From Quillaja saponaria (lineage: Eukaryota > Streptophyta > Magnoliopsida > Fabales > Quillajaceae), in NCBI GenBank assembly GCA_029379385.1, contig CM055607.1, forward strand, positions 11,222,001 through 11,286,000: a stretch of DNA of 64,000 nt. Direction: 5' to 3'. Below the pieces are notes generated by a model. The model saw nothing but the letters and a program-made list of their open reading frames with translations. It was not told the DNA's origin and made no database searches. The position numbers and the translations under genes are program-made. Below, piece after piece: positions 10,515-21,296 of the stretch (its first letter is position 1; every line of letters starts with the position of its first letter).

Positions 10515-13492
10515 AACAGGCTCATAACCTCGCTCAATTGACTCTTTCACCGCATCCAATACTAACTGTGTCTTCCTACTAAGAATTGGCCAAGCTTTCT
10601 CAGGTTTCAAACCTAATTTCCCTTTAACTTTCTCAACCAAATCAGCAAACTCCTTCACCATTAGAACTTCCTGAGGAAACTCATTGGAAACAACATGTTC
10701 ATTCGGTGTTGGCGCCCATTTTCCCGGTTCAATCTTCATGTAATCCAACTCTGAAGCTTCAGAAAATGTACCATAATTTTCCAAAAATGGTTGCACAAAA
10801 TCATTAAGACTTAGGCTCCCTTTTGTTCCAAGAGCTTTTATGTCAAAGGTGATATAGGTTAGAAATGAGCAATAAAAGGTTGCTACTTTCCCATCTTCCC
10901 AATGTAAAGAAGAACCACATGATAGAATCACCCCAGCTTCATTACAAACAGTTCCATGCAAAGCCACCACTTTCTTTGGTAATTCATAGTCAACAGCCCA
11001 CAAGATTGCTCGGATACAATACCAACCAATGTCACCCAGAGCACCAAGAGCATCCAAATCCGGCTTCACTTTTATGCTATTGTTCATGAAATCAGGACCA
11101 GCATTATAAGTAATGCAGCTGTGAATCTGTTCAATGAATAAAATCAAAGAGAATCACTAAAAAATATATTATATTAACTGTGTCACTTCATTTTCAATAA
11201 GAAAACATCTGAGAAATTCATATTTAAATTTTCAATTTGAAAGTCTTATGTTTTAACTGAGAATTAATTAAAAAAAAAATGTTTATCTATGAAATAAGAT
11301 GAAAATAAATATGAAAACTAAAATTATAAATAAGCAACAATTTTGCCCATGGTAATCCTTGGACTTTATGACCGTTGAGGCCCAATAACCGAAGCCTAAA
11401 TTGAAGGCAGACCTTTTGAGTGTCGAACTGCGATGGCCTAAAAAGAAGCCCAAACCGATCTAAGTTGGACTTAGGTTGACAAATTCCACGAGGCACAAAT
11501 CAGCTCTACTGTTTTAGTAACTCTATTTTTTTTCAAATATCTCCCATTTCAGGTGGCGAGATTCGATCACAAGCCCTTGGTGCAAAACACTAAGAGACTT
11601 TATCAATTAAATTAACTACCACCTTAATCAATAAGCTTTACTGAACTAATATTAAGCTGTCTTCTATTATTTAAAAATAAAACTGCTAGTTACAAAATAT
11701 ACAACTTCATTTTATTTTTATATTTTTTAGTGTTACAATGAGAACTCACCTAATTGGTCATGCATAATTAATAATTAACCTCCCCTAATTAATTGGGTTT
11801 TATAATGGGAAAGAAAAAGTAATTTTTTAGTGTTACAATGAGAATCTCACCTAATTGGTCATGCATTATTAATAAATAACCTCCTCTAACAATTAGTTAA
11901 TTGATTTAAGACTCAACCTAGCTTCCCTATTTGCAATATATAAAGCATAATTGAACCCTAATACTCCACGTTTACAACAACATTATCTTAGAGCTAGTGT
12001 TATTTATCAGCAACAAAACTTTACTCTTATTTTTAATTTAAAATTTTAAGAAAAACATAATTGGCAAAAGTAGAAGCAAGAAAAAGCTAGGGGGAAACAC
12101 ATTTATACAAGGACTTCATCCAATTTTCGATTAACGTACAAATTAAAATTTAATTTCTCTGGACACTTACCTCTAATAAAAATTAAAAATTTAAATAAAT
12201 TTCTTACACGTAATTTACTTATACTATATATTGATCTGGAGAGGTATCAATACTTTGCAATATTTCTAATTTGGTAAATCAAAACATGTTTAGTGGGATC
12301 TTTCTTTCACAAATCAGAATTGATAATTTAATTAAAGAAATTGAAATCCCGGATATCGAGTATCTTGTTTCCCACGCAATTTGCAAAGTAGAGCACGCGA
12401 TTAAGCTCTAGTGCTCTTGCTATTATTAATTAATTTTGCTAAACTAGATCCTCTATTCCTCTTCCTTTTGTTTCTCAAATTCCCACCAAAATACCAGTTC
12501 TGGATTCCTCGTTATCCTAAAAGTGAAACATAGAAACATTGCTTGCGCAAATAGAGGAAACAACTCTACCATGAGCCATGCAATTAAAGTCCTATTTCCA
12601 CTCTCCAATTTATTATTTTTACTCATCAAATGTGTGCACTGTACACACACACACACAAATATAATTCACTCATTGTAGATAAGTGGAAGTAGCCTATTAC
12701 TTACTTGGAAATAGCTACTCTCTTAAACACCAAACTAAAATATTCTCAAAATGTTCCATTTGATTGTACCAATAAAGTTACTTAGCTGATTGTCTCATAA
12801 ACTTGATCGAATGAAAAACTTCTGAAAGGAGAGACCGGTTATAATTTTATGTATAGAATAAATTTTAGATTTTTTTAGATAAAATTTTTAAATCTAATGT
12901 ATTTCTCAATTAAGCTATATGATTGCAAAATTTTTGAAAGTTAAATTGTGGAAGGGGATTGAATTATGCATGTTAATATGAGATGATGCATAAATAAAAT
13001 TAATAAGCAGCTAAAACTATTTATACATACCGATTTGAGTTGACCAAAACGGTGTGTATCGGACAGAAGTTGTTTCATTTTAGGCATTCTAGGGTGGTGC
13101 ATCCACATGGTGCCATCCATAAACTGCACACCATTAGCTTCACAAGCTTCAACAATCCGATCCAAGTCCGACACATTCAAAGCCACCGGCTTCTCCAATA
13201 AAACATGTTTTCTCTTCTCCGCCGCCATCACTGCCCATTTCAGGTGCAACGTGGTGGGGAGAGGTATGTAAACGGCGTCAACATCCGTGTCATCAAGAAC
13301 TGCCTCGTAGCTTCCATAAATCTTAACAAACGGAGACAAGCCGTTATCGGCGGCGAACTTGTTGGCTTTGTCAATGGAACGGCTGCTTATGGCGTGGAGA
13401 GTGGCGTTTGGAGCTTGAGTTATGGCTTTGGATAGTTTGCATGAAACTTGAGCGCAGCCCAAAATCCCAAAACGAATTGCCGTTTCGGCCAT
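10500..13492 (-). CDS. Gfo/Idh/MocA-family NAD(P)-dependent oxidoreductase (At4g09670-like), 362 aa, two exons
   Basis: Exon 1 is 13031-13492 and exon 2 is 10500-11126, with a GT-AG intron of 1.9 kb in phase 0 (donor GTATGT, acceptor AACAG). The 362-residue product matches the length I recall for Arabidopsis At4g09670. A Rossmann nucleotide-binding motif GILGCA lies at residues 9-14, and the family EKP motif, whose lysine is usually catalytic, at 100-102. The C-terminal half contains GALGDIGWYCIRAILWA and ends SRKTQLVLDAVKESIERGYE. It is probably a soluble sugar or trans-dihydrodiol-type dehydrogenase; the substrate is unknown. No signal peptide is seen. An AT-rich TATA-like stretch lies at about 13574-13610. 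The intron holds a 100-bp tandem duplication. Confidence 0.93.
11723..11890. repeat. Tandem duplication, 100-bp period, inside the oxidoreductase intron
   Basis: TTTTTTAGTGTTACAATGAGAA...CACCTAATTGGTCATGCA begins at 11723 and again at 11823. The copies agree over about 70 bp with few differences. The repeat is intronic and non-coding. Confidence 0.8.
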
Positions 13493-16400
13493 GTTTCTGA
13501 CTCTGGCACTCAGAGATGGACAGCTAGCTATTGCCTATTGGGGTATTAGTGAATTGGAGGGGGTGACACTTCTTATATATAATATACTATATAATATATA
13601 TATATAATGTTTGTGTATGTATATATATATGTATATACAGCATTATAAGTAATTATTTGATACTATTGATCATTAGCATGATAATACATGTGGTTAGATC
13701 CCCAAATTACTCTTAATTAGAGGATTGACCTAAAATATTTTACTATTTTATATGTATTTAATTTTTTTGAAATTTAACATGCATGTTGTTGCTTCATTTA
13801 AAAGGTGTGTTAACATGCATAACAAACAATGAGTTGGTGGAGAAAGATAATTAATGACAATTTGTTAGTTCAATTATACATTAAATTTTTATTACAAAAA
13901 AAATGATATCATATGACTATATTGCGTGTGATAAATATATTTTAAAGTAGAAATACACGTAACATAGTAATAGAGAGCTTATGTACCATCAAATTATTTC
14001 TTATTTTATCATATATATATTTATATATCAATCCTGAAATACAAAAGTTTATAATTTTATTTCTATATATCAACTGCAAATGGTAAAATTTAGAAATTGT
14101 TGATATATAGAAATTATCATACCTACCATTTTTATTTTTTTCAATATCAAACCTGCTCTTAAAAGGTTTTGACAATGGGCTTATTGACCCCAAAAAAAAT
14201 AAAAATTAATAACTTTTAAAGATGAAATTGATAAAATTATGATATTTTAGGGACTATGTATGTTATTTTACCAAAAATAAAATATTATGCCATTAGTCCT
14301 CCACTCCTTACTTTTGAGTTGGGGGTTGTTACTTAATTAATAACATACAAAAGCAAGCCATGATGTCAATGATATTATTAAATTAAAGTATTAATTAGAA
14401 AACATAGCTATAGTTATTAATTATTAGGAATTAATTTTCACATATATATATATATATGGCCTATACTAACTTAGTTGTCTTTATTACCTTCCATGTGCTT
14501 ATTATAATTACAGATGGTTCCAACTACACTATTCTTGTTTTAAAAGTATTCCATGCACAATGCTATCAAAAATATAAAATAATAAATGCATTGCATAAAA
14601 TAAAAACAAACGTAGTTGACTATAAATGTAGTACATAAACCTTAAAATATCTTATCATTCCAATTTGATATCCATTAATAAAGTGAACGGTGACAAATGA
14701 GTCGTCTTCAAAGAAATTAAAAGATAAAAACATTTTTGAATTTTTTTAAAAAAAACACACCAAACTTTGCTTATGTAAGAAAATAGCTTGTTTCATGTGA
14801 GGCATCAAAATCATCAACACTATTCCTTCCTATAAATCACAAAAAGATTTAAATATACAAAAGAAAATCAATAATTAATGAAGAGACAACTGTTTTCACG
14901 ATAGTTTTAACAGAGATAATTACGTAGAAACAATCATTCTTTTGTAATTAGTATCACTTCCAATTTTTCGAAGGCTCAAAACTTTGAAATTTCAAAGTCA
15001 ATAAGCTAATAATCCAATTCAATGGATATATTGCTTTGCGCATCTTTAAATTCTTTCCGTTGAAATTAAAGCAGGCTCTTCCTTCTTCAACCCAATGAAC
15101 TTTGGGCCAAATTGCTCTTTTCTATATTTCCAAACACAATCTTGTTTTGGGCTGCATATTGTAAGGTGGTTGTTTGGGCCTGAAAAGATGTCCAGTAGAT
15201 ATTTTGTTTTGGTATTGAGAATTACATCGTTCTTCTTATTTTAATCATTAAAAAATTATTTTTCTAATTAGGCCTTCTAATATTCTATTGTTTTGTTTTG
15301 ATCTTTCGAGAGTTTTTATTTATAATCAATTCCAACTTATTAATTTTAGATATAGAACATAACATACTTAGTTAATATGGTAACAAATGATGAATTTTTT
15401 TTAAAATCTATACAAAACAAATTAAGTTTGGCAAAAAAAATTGGATGTAATATTTAAAATTTTAAAAATAAAATTTTCTAATCATTGAGTCAATATTTAC
15501 ATAATTTCATTAGATTTAATCTCAAATTAATAATTTTAACCTGATTAAAAACTCAATTCAAATAAATTTAAATCATACATAACCAAAATTTTAAAAAATA
15601 AATAAATCTGAAGAGCCAAATTAATTAGAAAAAATAATCTCTAATTAAATATAAATATCAGCATGTCTTTTAGAAATGTTAATGATTGCCTCGACATCGC
15701 TTATTTTGTTCCACTAGAATTTTTTGGGGGGAGGGACAGATGATGTAGGCTCCCGAAGGGATTTCCTGATCATAATTGCTCTATTGAATAACTAAAGAAA
15801 ATAGATATATTAGGTAGTGTATTCAATAGAATCGGTTACAGTAATCCTGCTACTGTAAAAATTAAGAATCAAAATAGTAAATGACATCATTTTCAGAGAC
15901 TAAAGCAATAAATAAATTTTTATAATAAATCATGCAAATACTATTAAGTGACTTACAGTAAAAGAACCATATTTATATTATAAATTTTCACGATTATTTA
16001 ATTATACAATAACCATTTTGATATAAATTGTGAGGACAAAAACGAGTCCCATAAAATTCTCATTGTCCCATAATGATGCCAAGTAATCATTATGATCATA
16101 AACCACGAATAGTACCCAACTCAATTTTTTATTAATTAATTCTCAAATCCCAAACATAAACCTCGAATAGTTAAACGTATGTATCATAGGTTTGTGATTT
16201 AAATTCCGAATTGGTGTGACATGACCAAATTAAGTCTTAATCTTTGTATATTAATCTTGTATTATATATAATCTATGTGTGAAACAAACTCTATATAAAG
16301 CTGCTCAAAAGCAATCTCGGTGTCATGTATCTAATTATTATTTTTTTAAAGCAAATCGATTACTTTTATGTTTAGTTTTTATTTTATTTTTTATTTTTGT

Positions 16401-16639
16401 ATTTTCGAGTTTTCTCACAAGCATTGTTGTGAGACTAATTTTTCGAGATTCTGTCAGACTATTTTTTAATAGAGGACCCCAACCAAAGTGATGTTTTCAG
16501 TTTCGAACTTGATTTATGTTTAGCTTTTAATTGTGTGGTGTAGAAAGGAAGAAAACAATAATTTGTAAATATAATGTCAAATGACGTACGGAGATATATA
16601 TATATATATATAATATAATTAAGATGGTAGTATTTGAAA
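13493..16639. other. AT-rich intergenic region
   Basis: Several (TA)n microsatellites are present (about 13590-13635, 14440-14458 and 16594-16612). The first 100-150 bases are the likely promoter and 5' UTR of the oxidoreductase. No conserved coding sequence, RNA gene or bounded transposon was recognised in the rest. Confidence 0.55.
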
Positions 16640-17592
16640 TCATACAAAGCCACTTTGGTCATTCATATTTGTTGGCCTAGCTTTCCCTTGTTTTCCACTA
16701 AATACAAAGTCAAGGTGGTAAAGCACTGGTACCATTGTAACAGAGCATAATAAAACCAGAACTGGCCCAAAAATCCAAAGCAAAAGAGGTAGTGCTGAAT
16801 AGAAAATCCTATTTCCCAGAGTGTTTAACATAGTGGCCTTTGTTAAAAGCTCAGTCAAATGCTCTGGGGTCACCATGGTCATCACGTCTTGTGGTATAGA
16901 AATTAGCATGCTTACTTGATTCAGAAACTTTATTGAAAGTGTGTAACTGAAAAATGAAAATAAAAATAGTGTAAGAAGTGTTACGTATTTTAGAGCCATC
17001 ATAAATTCACCATGACCTCCATAAACTACATCGTTTAGAGGTTTTTTTATACTGTAATTGCTACTTATAACTGCTCCTAGACTGGCACTCAAAAGAATGG
17101 ACACGGTAGCCATTAGAGTCGAACCCATGATTTGGTTTCGAAGTGTTTGTATTGCTAAGACGCTCTTCTTTTCAGGGTCCTGCATGCCATAATTAAGTTC
17201 GATTTATTAGAAGAGAAACAACTTATGTGAAAGCAAATAAGAATATATGTCTAAGTTGGTTCATTAGATAAATTAAGTCTGCGAACGACATAGAATCAAA
17301 TTTCATCTTCACTATAAATGAGAATTTATAAGAAATGAGTATATGTACAAACAACAAAGTAAAGAATAAATACTAATGGGAAAAGGAAAAAGAAATTACA
17401 GAAACAAGATGTATATATAAGTACCTTCATGATGTTAGAAACCCAGAAATGTCGGCCGTCTGCATCGATACCAATCATAGTAGTGAAAGGCTGTGTCCGA
17501 ACCTTGTGCCATAACCAAACATAATAACCAATGTTTATCAGAAGCCCCAGTGGTACGAGAATCACATCCAGATAACACTTTTTCCATTCCAT
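16640..17592 (-). CDS. DUF599 membrane protein, 235 aa, two exons
   Basis: Exon 1 is 17425-17592 and exon 2 is 16640-17179, joined in phase 0 (donor GTACTT, acceptor TGCAG). The protein begins MEWKKCYLDVILVPLGLLIN and shows the conserved DUF599 blocks WLWHKVRTQPFTTMIG, LRNQIMGSTLMAT, ALKYVTLLTLFLFSF and the C-terminal LPLLLWIFGPVLVLLCS. About four hydrophobic segments are visible (near residues 9-27, 72-95, 117-135 and 185-212), so it is an integral membrane protein. The biochemical function of the family is not known to me. The start is the first ATG and opens directly into the conserved N-terminus. A TATATATA run lies about 95 bp upstream. Length is typical, with no breaks. Confidence 0.92.
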
Positions 17593-17685
17593 CTTTCTCT
17601 CTGGTCAAGTTATTTTAGGGATTTCTCTTGAGCTTGTGTTATTCTCTAATCTGACTTTGTTTGGTCCATACTCCATATGCGAGCA

Positions 17686-17697
17686 TAGTATATATAA
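17686..17697 (-). promoter_or_regulatory. Possible TATA box of the DUF599 gene
   Basis: On the minus strand the sequence reads TTTATATATACT about 95 bp upstream of the start codon, leaving room for a short 5' UTR. TA-rich runs are common here, so this is only suggestive. Confidence 0.35.
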
Positions 17698-18467
17698 ACA
17701 ATTTGCAGTACTGTAAGTGGAATCATCCATGTGGAAAAACAAACTCTATTATGTTTTACCTAATTAATTAATTATCACTAGATTAATGCTAGCTCACCCA
17801 ATAAAGTACTAAACTTTCACCTCAAAAAAATTGTAGGCCACACCAAGGAATATTGATTCACCGAGTCACTATTAGAGTTTTATTTGCTTGTGATGTGTGG
17901 ATTAAAATATATTAGTCTCAAAATGAATCACATTAATTATATATATATATATATAATTGATCGAACTATATAAGTGATTTTATTTTTATTTTTAAATAAT
18001 GAAATGGTAGGAAATTTAACGGAAACAAAGTCCTATTAGAAACAGATTCTTTCTAGCTATGCTTAGGTTCAAAGTATCCTCAGCGAAACCAAGGTTGATC
18101 GAGTTGGTCTGTATGGCATTAGATGTGTTTGTGGATGCTACCCACTATATCCTTTTATTCATATACTCTATCTACTAGCTAGTTATATAATCCTCAATTA
18201 GATTCTCTCACACGTTTAACTATATATATATATTCCAAATTAATTAGGTAGAAACTAGGAAGTAATAATATTGGACTAAAATCAAAAACATAAAATGTTT
18301 GTAGGTATAGTTTCCCAAACACCTTCACTATCAATATTTTTTATCTTTTAGTGAATTACAAGTAAGGGAGACGATGCTTATTTTTTTTATCTTTTAGTTA
18401 TTTTATAATGCACCTAATATTGTTTTATAGTTTACACATCAATACCCTATTATTAATTCTTGAACAG

Positions 18468-18682
18468 TTGGTGTATCTGTATCGGAATCTGTGTCTGTGT
18501 GTTGTGACCTTTGCGCCTGCACAAGATCAATCCCACCCCAGTGCCATTGTTGGGATAAAAGAAAACATTCTTGTCACTCAGCCTGTCGAGAATGTGCCTG
18601 TACACGCTCAAACCCTCCGACATGTCAGTGCCACGACATCAACAAATTTTGCTACAAACCATGCACGACAGAAAGATCGTGA
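18468..18682 (+). CDS. Bowman-Birk-type serine protease inhibitor domain, 5' end unresolved
   Basis: The frame ending at TGA 18680-18682 encodes a double-headed Bowman-Birk domain. All 14 cysteines are present in the dicot order: CC, then CxC, CxC, CxxxC, CxC, CxC and CxxxC. The two reactive loops read CTRSIPPQC and CTRSNPPTC, so both P1 residues are arginine, predicting two trypsin-directed sites. The family normally has an N-terminal signal peptide. Here the frame runs back to an in-frame TGA just before a plausible acceptor (TTGAACAG, ending 18467) and has no ATG of its own. Candidate first exons are a short ATG segment at 18295 (donor GTATAG, matching phase) or a hydrophobic MHLILFYSLH reading at 18408 in another frame. 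The gene may be spliced, or may be a domain-intact pseudogene. A TATATATA run lies at about 18222-18232. Confidence 0.72.
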
Positions 18683-18930
18683 AGAAGCTCATTACCATCA
18701 AAATAATAATATGTACAATTTATGTTGTACATGATCATATATAAAACTTGCTAGTTAATTTGCTACATCTTCGTCTACCAAAAATTTTAAGTTTTAATTT
18801 TTGTTAAGGTGTTCATGGTTTGGTTAAACTGATCAAATTAATTTAAACTGTTTAAAAAATTAGGTTGTTTGATTATTCTTTGTAATTTAATTTTTTTGTA
18901 TACATAAAAAAAATTTGATTACAGTTTGAG

Positions 18931-19298
18931 GAAAATCTGCTTAAAGGGTGTCATTCCAAAATTTAAAATTTAAAAGTGTAGGTGGTAGATTCTAAAATCA
19001 AATTGTGTGAAGGGGTATTTTCTAAAACCTGAACACAGTTTTTGTTGTCACGTCAAAATCAAGTCAGCCACTTTTCTCTCATGTAAGAGGCCTATTCAAA
19101 ATTGGGTTTTTAAGGCCCAGTTTTAGGTTCTGACTGAGCTTTGCATGACGTTTATCTGGCAAGAGGGAGCTGATATGGCGAGGAGAAACCGGGTGCTCAA
19201 CATCCGGTTTAGAAAACACCCCTTTCACCTAATTTGTATTTAAAATCCACTTTTTAGGTTTTTTTGTTTTGGAATTGACACCCTTTAAGTAGATTTTT
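18931..19298. mobile_element. Foldback element with inverted repeats of about 100 bp (MITE or short MULE-like)
   Basis: The left arm (AAAATCTGCTTAAAGGGTGTC, continuing through a GAAGGGGTATTTTCTAAAACC segment) is repeated in inverse at the right end (GACACCCTTTAAGTAGATTTTT). The similarity extends about 100 bp inward. The unique centre is about 150 bp. A convincing target-site duplication was not found. It is non-coding. Confidence 0.7.
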
Positions 19299-19849
19299 CA
19301 ATTATAAAATTTGTTTTGCTTAATATATGCTGAATCGGATTATTATACTAATTGTTTGACATAATGACAATTTATTGTGCAAAAGATGTATATATATTTC
19401 TTAATATATTCATCAACGGTATAATATTATAATACAATTAATTATAAATATTGGCGATTTACAATGCAAAATCTATGTATTAATTACAAATTGATTCAGA
19501 TACAATCATGTCATTAATAAAAATAAATAAATAAAAAGAAAAATAATCATGTTATTAATGTTAATGTAAAAAAGAATTATTTAGATTATTGCTTATTAAT
19601 AATAAATTTTAAAAAATAATTAAAAAAATAAAAAATTTTAATTTGTATAAAAATTAACATGTCATTATTTTGCAAGAAATATTATATCCACCGATTTTTG
19701 TTAGAATATTTTGTACGATACTTTAGTTGTATAGTTTGGTTGGGAGAAAAAATCAATAGACAGCGCCCAGTCCATTGATGCGGTCCAATGAAGAAGGCTG
19801 GATTACCCTTTCGAACCGGATCTGCACAATTTTTACAGTTTTAGCCAAC

Positions 19850-21296
19850 TTAGTGAATTTAGTTGGTGAACGGTGGTATACATGCGTGTGTTTTTGTTTC
19901 TTCATTGGAGGGTGCCGTTGTCAGCAATAGAAATGGAATAGAAAGAAAGAAAGAAAGAAAAGGATTCGGTAACGCTTCTTCAGTTCCGAGTCTAGGCTCC
20001 CGTAATTTTCTATTTTCTCAGGTCTTTCACTTCAGTGCTCCTCCTCCATTGTTCCTCTTTCCAGTTCAATGGTCTCTTGGTTTCAGACTGTCTGTTTGGT
20101 GGGTCAGGGAAACGAAAAGGCTCGGCTTTGCTTTTGAAAGTTTGATTAGCGAACTAGTCCAAGGCAGAGCTGATTGGAACAACACTGACATTTAGGTATT
20201 TTCTCTTCCTCTCAATAAACAATTTGGGATTTCCTTTTTTTTTTTCTTTTTTTCTTTTTTTTTCTTTTATATATGATTAGGCTCAGAGGGAGACCAATAA
20301 TTATTTGGGACAAGTTCTTGAAAAGGAGACGATTTTTATGACCCGGACATGGCGACCTCCACTAGTTTGAGTTTAAAGATTAGCTCTAGTTGACTTGAGT
20401 TGAGTAGATGATTAAGCCCGCTTCTCAGTTCTATCTAAATTCTGGGTCTGTTTTCTGTTTCTTACTAGTGGTAGTAGCATATGCCAGTTTCAGTATCAAT
20501 TTCGTACAAGTTCCTGCTCTTATTTGTGCATTTTGTGAGGCTATCCAGTTTGCCAAATTTTTGCATTTAGAAGAATATATAAGGGTTCTTGTTTCACTGC
20601 TAAAAGTAATTGTAGCTCAGAAAAGTATTTTTTGAACCATTTATAGCATTTTATGTTGAGGAATACTGGATATGAACATGAAGAAATGATTTAAGACGAT
20701 CCAAGAAAGGAAATCAAACAAAAGGCCCTTTCTTTCAAAAACCAGATTAAATAATGGTATTAGGAACCTCTTTTAAATTGGGGGAAGAGACAGAATTCAC
20801 TTAGGGTAACAGATGTAAAGCACTAAACCCAGCATGATGCACATTTTTGGGTCTGCCATATTAAATAAGGCAAATGCCATGGTCTTCATCTTGCATGCAC
20901 TAAAGCTTGCTATAGTGGGACAATCTTACCTTTCTTTTTTATTGTTGGTTATGGTGTGATATTTATGGAATTTAAATTTAATATGGTCGATAAGTTTTCT
21001 TAATATTTTGTTTGGGAAATATTATTCCCAGTTATAATTAACTATACATTTGGAACTGATGAACATCTATCAGTAATTGTTTCTTTTTGTTGTTAATTGC
21101 TATTTGTTATGAAAAATGTTTCAGCTGTCCTTGAGCTGAAGGAGCATTATGGGATGTTAAAGAAAGATGAAGGCTTACAATGAAGGTTTCATTTGCTACA
21201 ACCCAATTGAAGGAGTCTATGCATTAGCAGCTGTTAGATGCATTTAGACTCAGTGTTGACAGAGAAGTAGAATTTTTGTGCCTGTTGTGCAATAAA
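19850..21296 (+). other. 5' UTR exons and first intron of the SWIB/Plus-3/GYF gene
   Basis: A probable non-coding first exon, rich in GAAA and CT repeats, ends at 20195 before GTATTT. The second exon starts at 21125 after TTTCAG and leads to the ATG at 21297. A 26-codon upstream reading frame (ATG at 21167, stop at 21245-21247) could dampen translation. The main frame is also open from 21228 without an ATG. The transcription start is not determined. Confidence 0.55.

Noticed and set aside
18408..18734. 108-residue open frame overlapping the Bowman-Birk domain
   Set aside because: It is longer than the inhibitor frame, but its product shows no domain. The overlapping frame has the complete cysteine pattern, so this one is a shadow, except that its hydrophobic N-terminus might belong to a frameshifted signal peptide.
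19863..20195. 110-residue open frame
   Set aside because: It spans low-complexity GAAA and CT-rich leader sequence; best explained as a 5' UTR exon of the SWIB/GYF gene.
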